Both the position numbers and the translations under genes were made by a program. A stretch of DNA of 64,000 nt from Sternotherus odoratus (Eukaryota > Chordata > Testudines > Kinosternidae). The stretch is taken from contig JAVMKO010000002.1 in the NCBI GenBank assembly GCA_032164245.1, positions 175,466,920 to 175,530,919 of the forward strand. The letters are read 5' to 3'. This document shows positions 35,401 through 47,400 of this stretch, piece by piece (within the stretch, counting starts at the first letter, position 1; the number at the start of each line of letters is the position of its first letter). The notes under the pieces are model-generated. The model had not been told where the DNA came from and made no database searches. It saw nothing but the letters and a program-made list of their open reading frames with translations.

Positions 35401-38400
35401 ATTTTTCTTATTAGCCACATTATTAAAAAAGCCACATTATTAAAAAAGCCATATGCATTAGCCACAATTCAATAGCTTATTAGCCATGTGGCTAGTGGTG
35501 AACGTATTGGACACTGCTGCTCTAGAAGCTAAGAAAAATACAATAAATGGCTCAATTCCTTTGCAACTGAGAAACTCAACATACTTCTTCATTATAGGCC
35601 ACATTTTTGCATCCTTCCATGCCTGTTTTTCTACTTCCATCAGGACAGATTGCAGTTATGTTCAAGTGTAGATCTTGGATCTGGTTATCCACCTGAATTT
35701 TCACTTCAGATATTAGTTCCTGTAATGAAAAACAATTTTTAGTTACATTGCATTTCAACATATAATATACAGTACAGTAGTGTCTAAAACATGATCATGC
35801 TTGACTGAGTGGATTTAACTGAAATGAATAAATCTGGTCTGTCTGTCTGAATAAAGGAATGAATTAAAAGCATTGTTTTCCATATAAAGACCCAATTATA
35901 TTCCAAATACATACAGCCAGTTAACTAGTAATCCTGAAAAAGAAAAAAACCGGTTACTAACCTTTCTGTAACTATTGTTCTTCAAGATAATGTGTTGCTC
36001 ATGTCTATTCCAATATAGTAGTGTATGCATCGGATGCACCATTGCCAGAAGTATTTCCCCCTGGTGCTAACCGTCAGGTTGACTATGCTGCCCCTTGGAG
36101 TGGCGCCTTCATGGCACGGTATATATTCACCTGCTGCCTTGCCTCCTCTTCAGTTCCTTCTTGCCGACAACTCCAGCAGAGGAATAGGTGGGCGGGTTGT
36201 GGAATGATCATGAGCAACACATCCCAAAGAACAGTTGCAGAAAGTTTAGAAACTATTTTTTCCTTCTTCGATTGCTTGCTCATGTCCATACCAATGTAGG
36301 TGAATCCCAAGCAATTAGTTAGGTGGAAGGATTGGAATTTCGCTGAGAGACAGACTGGAGGACTGCTGTTCCAAACGCTGCAGAATTTCTGACCTGTTGA
36401 GTGATGGCATAGTGTGAGGTGAATGTGTGGATAGAAGATCGGGTCACCACCCTGCAGATATCCAGGATTGGGACATGAGCCACAAATGCCACTGAAGAGG
36501 CTTGCGATCTTGTGGAGTGTGCTGGCAAGCACGGAGGTGACATTTAAGTTAGATCGTAGCACATGCGGATGCAGGATGTTCTCCGGCAAGGAGGGTCTGG
36601 CCTGGTTTGAGTCGAGAACCATTCTTATGAACTCTATCCTTTGAATAGGAGAGAAATTTGACGTTCTAGTTTATCAGGAGTCCCAGGTTCCTGAAAGTAA
36701 ACTATATGAGGTTCATATGCTCTTCCACCACATCTCAACCAACTTGTCCAGGTAAGGGAGGACCTGCACTCCTTGCCTCCTGAGAAAGACTGCCACCACT
36801 GCCATGCACTTTGTGAATACTCACGGAGCTGCTGACAGGGCAGCAAACCAGTCCCCTGGATCTTAGGGCTATTGGAGGCCAGGAAGACCATACGAAACTT
36901 CAACTTCCTCATGAACTTGTTGAGGTTCTGCAGATCTAGGCTGGGTCCGAGATTCCTGTTGACCATCGGGATCAGGTAGCAGCATGAGTAAAACCCTTTC
37001 CCTCTTAACTCCATAGGAATCACTTCCATGGCTCCCACCCTTAGGAATGACTGTACTTCCTGGGCCATAAGTCTCAGGGTCCCTGAAAAGGGGCAGGGAG
37101 GAAGGTGGGAAGAAATGAACTGCAGGGTATACCCACTTCTACCGTGCAGAGCACTCAGTGGTTCGAAGTGATGTTGATCTAGGCACAATAAAAATGGGAC
37201 AAATGGTCCACAAACATACAGGTAAGATCCAGGCTTTGATCTGGTGCGCCACCGAAGTCCTGCCTCGCTGTTGATGAGGCTGGTAGAATTGGGACATAGG
37301 TTGGGTTTATAATATTTATGAGCCAGGGCCAGTGTGTGAAGTCCCAAAGATATCAGAGTGGCCCTGAATCCTTCAGATTATGAAGATGGGTGTCCATTTA
37401 ATTTGAAAATAGGGAGTTTCCCTCAAAGATATCAGAGTGGCCCTGAATCCTTCAGATTATGAAGATGGGTGTCCATTTAATTTGAAAATAGGGAGTTTCC
37501 CTCAAACAGAAGATCCTGAATTGTTTTCTGGATCTCATCGTTTTCTGGATCTAACTATTTGCTAACTACTGACTAATTGAACTATTTACACTATTTTACA
37601 GAAAACTGCTAAGGAGTATTTGCATGCAGAGAAAGAGAACTAGAAGGTTCTAGTCACTGTCATGGATGGGAAGAAGGAACTAAGAAGGTGGCGGGTCAGC
37701 AGGTGCCTATATACTACACCATGAAGACGCCATCTAGGGGGTACCAGAATCAACCTGATGGATACATATAGGGGGAACCTTCCAGTGACGATGCATGTGA
37801 CGTGCGTGAAACTATATTGGAATAGACATGAGCAAGCACTCGAAGATGATGATTAGAGTATCCACATTCAAGTTTCTTGCTATTTTTACATAGTGTTGTG
37901 ACTGGGTATTTATGACCATTGAAAAACCTATTTTAATGATTGTGTGTAACAAAAACTTGTTATTGTAGTGACAATGCTGTTTTAACAGCACTCTTTAAAT
38001 AAAAGAGCAAGTATGCATCTATTGTTATCTAGTAGGAAAGGTTCCAAATTAGCTTGACTGTTTCCTCTTTTGACATTTTGCATCTGCTTAGGAAAAATGT
38101 TCTCAGGACGAGCCTCAGGTTATTCTAAAAACTATCGGATTATACTAACTGATTTATTCAGGACAGATGGTATTAAGCAGGCAACTAGCCAATCCTGATT
38201 GGGGCATCTGAGTGCTACAGTTCTATGAAAGAAAACCCCAACATAATCAAAAATTGCACTACTGGGCAATGAGTCCATCTTTTCATTTTAGAGGGAATAT
38301 TGCCTCTATTTGGCTTATTACAGATTTATTAAAACTGATTGCTAAAAGCTACTACTATCTGTAAAAAAGTGGCATGTATAATTTCCCCTATTTAAATGGG

Positions 38401-41400
38401 TTTTAATTTTCACTGTTATAAAAGGAAGATAAATTACATGAATATGAAAACATGTTTTGTGACCTGTAAAAATTAGTGACTTATCTATGGTTTTTTAGCC
38501 AAGGATTTTCAGGCAGTGTAGCCAAATAAACCAACAGATTTCCTTGCTTAGAACACAAGTGCAAAAGACTCACTATAACATTAACACTACATTTATTTTC
38601 TTATATTAACACATTTGCTTTCAGGAAGGTATAACATCCAAGGTCAGTTCACAATGTATTTGTGTAGCATACATGCAAGACCCATATTAAAAACTGAAAG
38701 TACCAAATCCACAAGGATGGGAGGAGGGAAAGAAGAAGAGAAATAATGGATATTTGAGAAGTAAAAAACAGGATGAGCAAGTGGGTGGATGGAGCAGGAA
38801 AGTCCCAACTAATCTTCGATGAAACAAAAAGGTTATATTGTAAAATTTTCATTTCTTCTCATTGTGTCTTCTAGAAATTGGGGTAGGATATTTGATGACT
38901 AACACAAATGTGCCATGTAACTGGTCAGAAACTGCATAGCAAGAAATAATCTACTGATATTATGGAATGCTAAAGAGGACAGTGGCCTTAACCAAATGAT
39001 GCTTAGCACAAACCTTGAAAGTTTTCTGGAAATCAACTTTCAAAATTAATGTTACCAGAGAAGACACAACACAGATTAAGTTAATCGAAATAAACTGCTT
39101 TGTATCAATTCAACTCCCACTATTTTGTCTGTCTTTGCCTATTTCATAGTGCCTGCCTTTAACAGCACTTCAAGTTAAAAGTGCACGGACATATTTTAGT
39201 GACTTATTTGGTATGCCTTGACAATCCTCAGACCTCTAAAGACCATGGTTTGTAAAACTTTTTCCTAATACAAATGATGGCAAATGCTCTGAGATCTTGC
39301 TAGTCCAATTTTAATATAGTTATCCTGCTATGGCAAAACCTACTTCAAGACTATATCACAAGTGGACATCAGTAAATAAGACACTCCCAACTCCTACAAG
39401 TTAAAAAAATGTTGTAATATACAGCCATATCACGGATGCAATGTCTACAGTTTTGTACTGTATTACATTTCTTAGCCTTTATGGAATATTGGTTTTGGGG
39501 AAATGAGCTAACAAAGAAAGGCTATGTGTGGGAAAACAAAAGGGGTAAAAAGTAAGAGGATAAATGAGGAACAGAGACAGAATATAAAACTAAGAGGGAG
39601 AAATAAAGAGACCAAAAAGGAAAAATAATAGAAAACACAGAAGTGACAGAACACAGTTAAGAAAGGGGAGGACACAAAAAATGCACCCAAACCCACAAAC
39701 CACTTCTAGGAAGTAGCATGGTAACCAGTGCAAACGATCCCCGGGACAGTTAGGAGCAATTAAGGCACCGATAAACTCAGAACCCATCCTAACCATCAGA
39801 GGACTAGGTCACTTACAATGTTCACCAAATATGGACCTCATGCTAGGAATTTCAAAGGAGTCAGGCATGCAACTCCTATGGACTTTCAATAGGAGTTGGG
39901 AACCTAACTCCCTAGGCACCTTTGAAAATCTCAGCCTTAGGTTGTAGTTTATTATATCTCAGAAAACTGCACAAACAAGAAAAAAAACTATACAAAATCT
40001 TCACGGGAAATATACCTGATAGGCTTCTATCACCAAATCATTGAGATTAGCTGCTTGCGATTCTATTTGTCTTGCGACAGTACCAGGCAACAAAGGCAAA
40101 AGATCCTATGAAAAATGCAATAATTTATTCATGTATTATAATCTTAAAACTTCACTTTTTAAAAAGAAATCAATTGCAATTATGAATTTTATCACACCTT
40201 ATACCAATGAAACTGGTTTCCTTGAACTGCAAAGATAACATTGATGTTGTTGTCTATCAGTTTTTCAGAAAGCTGCCCAAGTGATGGATGTTCCTGAAAA
40301 ATATAATAAATTATAAAAATACTTCAGTTTTGCTAGACAAAACCCATGTTAATCATACTCTTTGGTCTCTGAGCAATAAAATAAACGTTCCTGGGAGTTA
40401 TTCCAATCTTTGAATACTTAAGAAAAATTAAACTACACACATATGATTCATGAGAAAATTCAGGGAATTAATCAGGACTTGGTTCAATGTTTCCCAACCT
40501 TTTGATAGAGACACCATCTTCCATTGTATTGTTTTATGGGCCCTGATCCTCTGATGACAGAACCTGGTACCACAGTTGTTGCCTATTAACCTTCCTCCTC
40601 TACATCTCTCCTGTATTCTTCTAGGCCTGTTTTCTCTTGCCACTACCCATCTCTTGTCTCATTTTTCAGTTGGCTCCCAAGCTTCTACACCCTTGCTCAC
40701 CAGAAGACAACATGTTACTCAAGATGCTGAACGTGGTAAGGACATAGAAACACCAACAAATACCCCAACCTCTATAAGGGCAGGCTGCATATGCCGGTTA
40801 TTGAGGTGGTCATGGAAACAGAGAATAGCTGTGCTAATATCAGTAAGTGGCTGCTTTTACTTGTGGCAGGGAGGTAAGGGAGGAAGCTCATAATTCAACC
40901 AGAGGAGAATGCACCTTACCCATCATTGTTGGAGTAAGATAACTGGAGTTATAGAACCCGTCTCTACCATTGATTTCTTCCTATTCACATCACTCCCACT
41001 CACCCCAGACTAATTTCGCACCATCCCTGGGGACCCACCACTCAGGCAGACACACACTGGCTAGATCAAACTCTTAAATCCTGCAAGGAAACCAGATCTA
41101 ACAAGGGAAAATGACTTTTTTTGCACATATTTGTAGCAAATTTTGGATAAAAGTTATTTTGGTAGCCCCGTGTGGGATTTCCACAAAACTCCTACTGTAT
41201 AGACTATTGTAGAAAAACTAATGAGAAAACTGAAATAAAGTCTAATTATAATAGGTCTCTGTGCCTTTATAAGATGGGACCACCCAAACAGCACTGTTGG
41301 CCTGTATGGATGGGGAGAAGGGGAGGAAGCTGTGGAGATGTCATTTATTAGGATCACTATGGGATATTATTGGGAAGACCATCTTGCAGCTGCAGCTGCA

Positions 41401-44400
41401 ACCGCTCCTGTTTATATTGGCACAGCAGCAAAACATGTTGGGTGAAGCAGTGCTTAGCTTTACTCAGAGCAAGTGCAGTCACATCAGCAGACTGAAAGCC
41501 CGTTAACCAAAGGAGGAATTGTGTGAGTGGATTCAAGATGCTTTTTATAGCGTTGCAACACCAAAATGATCTAGTGTAGAAAAGGCTTAATTCAGCTGGA
41601 AAAATGCAATTTATGAATTTGGGTTGAATTCAGTTTTGGCTGGAAAAAAAAAATTGAAACAAAAGGATCAAAACACTTTTGAACCAAAACTGAAATTTTC
41701 TGGGGCGGAGGAGGGGGGAGGAGGAATTAAAAAAAAAATCAATTGTGGTTTGAAATAAACCAATTTTCCCCCCAGATTTTTTGATTTGACCACTGAACTC
41801 AAAAATCAGTTATTCACTCAGCTCTATTTCTGAGTTTATGAGGCCAAGCCCAGCAGTCAAACTGCAGGAGCAAACATTCAAGCAAGGTCAGCCAGAGGCA
41901 AGTCTGAAATCAACGGAAAAAGCTCTTAAGTTCTATGAGAGCAGGACCGGACTCCTAGGCCTGATGACACAAACTCTTACTTAGATGGGGCTCACTGAAG
42001 TCTTATGCAAGTACAGTAAACCCTCGATTTAACGGAGCCCGATTTAACGGACTTCGGATGCAACGGACAAAATTTCCGATGCATCCGAAATCCGTTATTC
42101 GGGGGCCGCCGGCTCCCACCCCGGGGAGCCGGGCAGGAGCTGTCAACCCGGCTGCCCGGCTCCCCGCAGAGGAGTTGCTCCCCGCAGAGGGGTTGACAGT
42201 TGACAGCTGCATCACACTGCTGCATGGTTCTATTTGCTGCCCCGACTAACAGCAGTTGTCCTGCTGAGCGAGAAAACAGCGTGCACTGCTTTGTGCGATT
42301 CCCCGCCAGCTAATGGCATCATCAGCGGTCATCAAGCCCAGAAAGCGACCCTGATTAGTTTACAGGATGTGAATGTGGAGAACTCGCTTTCTACAAAGCA
42401 CGTGGGGCTGGGCCAGTCCTCGCAAGGGGTGGAGTAAAGAGCTCCCCTTCCCCCCCATCTCTAACCAACCCCATCCGCTTGGCTTTATTTGGAAGCCCGG
42501 GGTCTCCTCCCTGCGCCCACAGGTCCCGGGCGCTGTAGCACAGTAGGGACAGTCCGTGAGGAGGACACCTGGCCAATGTAGCGCTTAGCTGCCTGTGTGC
42601 ATGGTTGTGAGCCAAGGAGGTCGGGCACTCGCCCCGCTTCGTCTCCTCCCAACGGGCGCTGCCGCAGCAATTGCCCGGGGTCCCCCGCAGGGGATCAGTA
42701 GCCGCGGGGCGAGCGCGGCATCCAAGCAGCGGGGGTTGGAAGCGCTGGGCCCCGCACCCCATCCCTCTACCTGCCTTGACGACGCCGGGCTGGTCGAGGC
42801 GCTGCAGCAGGGTCACCTCCTTGAGCAGTTTGGAGCCGGGCCCGGCGGGCTGCCCGGAGCGCTGCACGCAGCGGCTCACGTCCCTGCCGGCCCGGTGCAC
42901 CGACCTGCGGTGAAGCCAGAGCCCACGACGCCCAGCCCGGTTACGCGGCTCAGGTCCCCGCAGCCCAGGCGGCCGCCGCGGCCCCGCCCCAGGTGCCCGG
43001 TAGAGGTGGGCAGGCGCGGCAGGTCCGGGGGGTCCCAGGGCGCTGAGCAGCGCCGCCCTCGCCCTCGCATGCGGGACGGGCTGAGCGCGGCAGCGAGCTC
43101 CCCAGCCGCCCGGCTCCCCGCAGCGGGGAGCCGGGCGGGAACTGTCAACCCCCCCGCCCGGGGGTAAAACCTCTATATAACGGACTAATTCGGGCGAGGG
43201 GGTGTCCATTAAAGCCAAAAGTCCGTTATTTAATTATTTAAAAAAATTATTAAATAACGGACTTTCGGCTTTAACGGACACCCCCTCGCCCGAATTAGTC
43301 CGTTAAATCGAGGTTTCACTGTAACAGTTTGTAGGATTGGGTCCCTAGTCTATGCCTCAGCTAGTTAATTTATAAGCACAGCTACAGATTACCGAGATTT
43401 TCAATTTAATTCATTGTAATGTCCAACTTTGTTATGTCGTGTATTAAAAAATCTTTTTAGATGAGTTTGAAAACCTATTTCTTATTTAAAAAAATAAGGC
43501 CAAAATGAAAAAATTTACAGAGAGCAAATTTGCTAACATATTACCATATCATAACAAGGTGCAGCTGGCAACAGGATTAGTCATCGACCCTATTTTCCTT
43601 CTGCAAGAATCTTACTATGCTCTATGCATTTTATCTTATCTTTTCTCTCTACTAGCCAAGAAATTCTACTCCCTTTTTAGATAGCTTGTCTAGTTTTAGT
43701 TACATCATTGCTCTTTCCCTACTCGAACCTAATGTTTTCTTGAGTTCAGAAGATAATTATCAAAGATATTAATTATTTCATGGAAGAAAGGGAGGGAGTA
43801 AACCAAGGACATTTCCAATTAAAAAAAGGAAAGAGTCTCCTTTCCTCCCATCACTCATGCTTTCTTGGGGATCTTTAAAAGCCAGAAAGAAGTAAAGGAA
43901 AAAACTGGCAAACTGGAAACAATTTCTGTCTTAAAGGCAAGTATTTGTATATAAATACAGCTGAATCCTCTTAACTGGCACAGGTAAGTGAAAACAGTAC
44001 ACACCAATTACGCTCTCTTCCATTATTCCCTAGTTTATTTCTAGAGGCTAGTAGGAATACAGCTGATGGCAAATGGTTACTCTACTTTGTAAAAATATTG
44101 TTGGAAAGTGATCTATAAGGGAGAAAAATAAAACCAAACAAGTAGGTGTGAGCGCTTTTTCTTTTGTAGGATGCATTTTCAAAGAGGAAAAACAGTCATG
44201 CCTTCTTTCTACACCAAAGCAGTTTTCTTTTTCTTTTTGCTTGTTTTATTAGAAAGTTAGATCTAGGTCTGTTTTTCTTGGAAGGGTCTCTAGGTGACTA
44301 GAGAATAAGTAGAATTATCAAAGGTATCAAGAAAGTAAAAAATCAGAGAGGTAGCCGTGTTAGTCTGGAATAGCAGAGATAACAAAGAGTCCTGTGGCAC

Positions 44401-47400
44401 CTTAAAGACTAACTATAAAGTTTTGAAGCATAAGCTTTCATGGGCTAATACCCACTTCGTCGGATGCAAGCAGTGGACATCCGACGAAGTGGGTATTAGC
44501 CCACAAAAGCTTATGCTTCAAAACTTTATAGTTAGTCTTTAAGGTGCCACAGGACTCTTTGTTACTTAAGAAAGTAAAACTTAATCAATGGTGAGGAGAT
44601 TTTCCCAGATTTTAAAGTATCTTTTTAAAAAGTGAGTCCCCCTCAGTCCCTTAATTAAAGGGCAGAATAAAAGGAAACCTCCATCAAAAACGGGGTAGAC
44701 AAGATGTGATAACCCTATTCCTACAGTAATTAGAAAACCAAAATCACCTAAGTATTCAGTCTGTTCAGGTGTTCTATAAGCAATAAACAGCATCAAACCC
44801 CATCTCTCCCAACACCTTGCTGGTCATGCTTAGAAGAAGCCATAACAAATTTGATTTATTAAAAGGGCAGAGAAGCAGCCTGTAGTGCAGAAATGAGAAC
44901 TTAATGATCTACTAGTTCTCAAACTTCACTGCACCGTCACCCTCTTCTGACAACAAAACCTACTACATGACCCCAGCAGAGGGGACCAAAGCCTAAGATC
45001 TCTTGAGCCCCGCCACCCCAGGTGGGGAGGGAGGGAGGGAGGGGAAGAGGGAGGAGTGAAACCAAAGCCTGCCGTGTGTGTGTGTGTGTGTGCGCGCGCG
45101 TGCGCGTGTGTGTGTGAGAGAGAGAGAGAGAGACACAAAACTGAAGCCCAAAGGCTTCAGTGGCAGGTCGGAGGCCTGTAACCTGGGTCTCGCTGCCCAG
45201 GGATGAAGGCCTTGGGTTTCGTCTTTGGCCCTGGGCAGTGGGGCTCAGACTTTAGCTTTAGCCCTGGGCCCCAGCAGGTCTAATGCCAGCCCTGGCAACC
45301 CCATTAAAACAGGGTTTGAGAACCACTGTACTAGATCTTTTCCATCTCTAAGATCAGGCTGGCAGGGATCACCAGACATGTCATGTTCTCTATATGGAGA
45401 AAAACTACAACGATTTGTGTAGGGAACAGCACAGTAGCCCTGCATGGATTAGCGTTATGCTGCTGCATCACATCTATTCCAAAAAGTCTGATACCATGAA
45501 AGATCCACAGTGCAGAGAAACTTTTTCCCATGTTTGCTGCTATATAACTTCCCACATGTCTGCATGCATCAGCCAGTGGCAAACCTGGAAAGAGGGTCAG
45601 CAGAGCAGTTGTATCAAAACATGCCTCACGGTGGGAAATCCATGGATGACTTGGTTTGGCAGGCTAAACCTACTGCCTATGTCACAAAAACTCAGGGCAA
45701 GGTTTGACCCCATTTGGAAGTATCCATGCATGGAAGAGTACGACCCCAAAAGCCTTTAGTTCAGAAAGATCGTTTAAAACCCTTTCTACAATAAGCAGCC
45801 ATCCTGGCTTAATACAGTAGCCATTTTTTGTTTTGTTTCATACTAATGTCAGTTTCCAGTTGAAAACTTAAGTATCAGCTACATTCTCGACAATCAGAGA
45901 AAACAATGGACTTGCTTTGTAACAAATGGACTATTTAGAACATCAGAAGAATCTTTGGCACCAGAGAAAAGTTCTATATTTAAAGCAATTGTTTAATATA
46001 TGGAGCCAAATTTTCCTGTGTTATAGTAGTGCAACTCTTCTGAAGTAAAAGGGGTCACACACCAGTGGAACTGAAAGGATACTATAACTCACAAGTATAT
46101 AGTCTTCTGTTCTGATGAAGGGATGCCTGTAGATTACTTTCATAAAACAAATAAAATGGAATAGTTGTTTACATCGCTGGAGCAGTATAACAATACTGAA
46201 ACCAAACAGGCTAGCCAAAGGGGAATAAACAAGCCTGATAAGCAAGGGGAAATATACAAAAGGTGACAGAAGGAGTAAATTAATGGAAGGACATTGTTTG
46301 GATTTCAGATTATCTAGTCTTCCAGTCAGTCTGCCAAGCTTCTAAACACCCACTTGTTCCGAGAAGCATTTCGGCTTTAATGGCCACAGAACACAAAGTA
46401 GCTGTTCTGGAAAATATTCTACTGTTTTTGTACATACATACTGTTAGCTCTATTGTGCCATTCCTACGTACACTGGGCTTTTGGGATTAAAGTCAGCCCT
46501 GGCATAAACAGACGGCATTCCTACTGAGTTAATGGGGACGATTGCCATTTTACACTACAGCTAAATGTGTGTCTTGCAGTAAGAGCTCCTGGAGGCAGCA
46601 AAGTTGCCTGCTGGCAATGTTTGGCTCATGGATGATGCTGTGCTCCAATGGCACTGCATAACCCAGAGACCCACCTGTGATTTCATATTTCTGGTATCTA
46701 CTTATTTGAAGGTAATGTATGGGTTAGGCAGTGATTCCTATTCCCTATACTGAACTAAGATTAAGCAATTTCACTAAACTCTACAAATCTGAGGAAATTG
46801 CTTTCCCAAACTATAGAATCTTTCACACATTACTGAAGAAGACTTTTGAAAGCTAAAACAAGCCTGCTGAATATAAACAGGTTATCATTGCACGCCAGTG
46901 TATTTGGTGCATTTTTTGCATGAACACATAAAACAGTAAGTCATGCCATGTGGAATTCAGATGCATCTAAATCTGTGCTAACTCTTTAAACTCCTCTGGC
47001 ACAAAACTCCTTTTAGTGTGCCAAGATCAAATTAGTTTCTTACTATTATACATCATCCTTCCTGCCTGATTTCTACAAAGCCCTATCCTATACTCCCTTC
47101 AATGCCACAAACCATCCTCCCTGACCTTAAAGCACCATCATCACTGTTTGATTTACTACAAAGAGTTCCTACCATATAATGAAAGACTCCTGCAAATTGC
47201 TAGCATGTTCTCATGCAACAAAATGATGATTTCCCTCTTACATTCTACACAACAGATGCAGGTGATCTATTAGATGGTAATTTACCTCCTAAAAATATCA
47301 TACTTTATTGCGTTTTGCAGAACATTGCTGACCCAAAATGGATTACTGAAATATATTACCTCAGAGAGAAAGGATGTCAATAATTTTACTTCCATCACAC

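Larger units (their letters stand above)
35949..37852 (-). mobile_element. DIRS-like retroelement remnant with inverted termini
   Basis: The left end has GTTCTTCAAGATAATGTGTT and TGCTCATGTCTATTCCAATA. The right end has the inverse, TATTGGAATAGACATGAGCA then CACTCGAAGATGATGAT. Inverted rather than direct terminal repeats, with a tyrosine-recombinase-element-type RT between them, indicate DIRS. Partial extra copies of the terminal motif lie at about 36206-36250 and 36274-36303. It lies in the ITGB8 intron 35720-40015, in the same orientation as the gene. Confidence 0.7.

Noticed and set aside
42391..43218. 275-codon minus-strand frame considered as a real kinase gene
   Set aside because: Only two short kinase-like blocks exist, in different frames. 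The catalytic lysine region is lost and the whole frame lies inside a transposon.
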